This document shows, piece by piece, positions 5,156 through 5,461 of a stretch of 5,461 nt of DNA. Below the pieces are notes generated by a model. The model ran no database searches and was not told the origin of the DNA. It saw only the letters and a program-made list of their open reading frames with translations. The stretch comes from an uncultured Lachnospiraceae bacterium (GTDB taxonomy: Bacteria > Bacillota > Clostridia > Lachnospirales > Lachnospiraceae). Within the stretch, counting starts at the first letter, position 1. The number at the start of each line of letters is the position of its first letter. The stretch covers positions 1 through 5,461 of the forward strand of contig CANRMO010000162.1 of assembly GCA_947631755.1 (NCBI GenBank), written 5' to 3'. Made by a program: the position numbers and the translations under genes.

Positions 5156-5461
5156 TCACCCCAGCGCCTCATGCGCCCGGGCGACTACTTCCCCGATACA
5201 TTTCTGAAATTCCTCCGGCACCTCCGACAGATCAAACATCACATCCACATACCCGATCCCGTTGGTGCACACGTCGTGATAGAGGAACAGGCTGCCGTCC
5301 GCGGTGAGTTCCTGATTGCTGAACCCGCGGGCTTCCTTCCTGATATCCTCCCGCCTCAGCATGGGGATGCAGGCGAGGCTCTCCTCGTCCTCCTCCGCCT
5401 CCTGGTAGGCGGCAAGCTCCTGCGTCCTTCGCACGAGCTCCTTCCTCTCTTGCTGCGGGAG
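5156..5461 (-). CDS. 3' end of an M16C (PreP/Cym1-type) peptidase ORF, apparently truncated or fused to a TlyA-like tail (partial)
   Basis: The frame is open to the right edge and ends in TGA at 5158-5156, giving 101 visible residues. The first part (ELVRRTQELAAYQEA, then IPMLRREDI) matches the end of the M16C-associated linker of presequence-protease-like metallopeptidases. NQELTADGS, YHDVCTNGIGY and VMFDLSEVPEE match the start of their second half. From family knowledge about 380 further residues should follow. Instead the protein stops 18 residues after VPEE with KCIGEVVARAHEALG. That ending resembles the C-terminus of TlyA (16S/23S rRNA methyltransferase/haemolysin family), which often lies directly upstream of nadK in Clostridia. 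A GTG at 5434 is an internal codon, not a supported start. The catalytic zinc site would lie outside the window. The M16C match is fairly secure; the TlyA origin of the last 10 or so residues is inference. Confidence 0.65.
   Translation of the reverse strand, partial: LPQQERKELVRRTQELAAYQEAEEDEESLACIPMLRREDIRKEARGFSNQELTADGSLFLYHDVCTNGIGYVDVMFDLSEVPEEFQKCIGEVVARAHEALG

Overview
The window looks like chromosomal DNA from a Gram-positive Clostridia-type bacterium, most likely related to Lachnospiraceae. The support is the nadK-argR gene pair, strong AGGAGG-type ribosome binding sites, a secreted BspA-like leucine-rich-repeat protein, a lysine-rich secreted protein of Gram-positive surface type, and U-run intrinsic terminators. 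The genus cannot be decided from this sequence. Every gene I can support lies on the minus strand.

Right-hand block (about 2984-5461), in transcription order: an open-ended ORF tail that looks like an M16C (PreP/Cym1-type) peptidase, then nadK (NAD kinase), argR (arginine repressor) and yebC (YebC/TACO1 translation factor). Gaps between these genes are 19, 4 and 7 bases, so they look like one transcript. It ends at a GC-rich hairpin with a U-run just after yebC. The genes are housekeeping: NADP supply, arginine control and relief of ribosome stalling. They are visibly more GC-rich than the left half.

Left-hand block (1-2950): two separately expressed genes for exported proteins. The first is a complete BspA-like LRR_5 protein with a signal peptide and no visible wall anchor. 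It ends at a strong strand-specific terminator. The second is the N-terminal 223 residues of a very lysine-rich secreted protein that runs off the left edge. Its pattern resembles the leader region of DNRLRE/RHS (WapA-like) surface proteins. It has its own promoter-like sequence and ribosome binding site.

The most unusual point is at the right edge. The ORF there reads as the linker and start of the second half of an M16C peptidase, then stops about 25 residues later with a tail that resembles the C-terminus of TlyA, the usual neighbour upstream of nadK in Clostridia. This suggests a deletion fusion, a truncated gene, or a chimeric assembly. I found no RNA genes, CRISPR array, insertion sequence or phage gene, and no convincing new multi-gene system.
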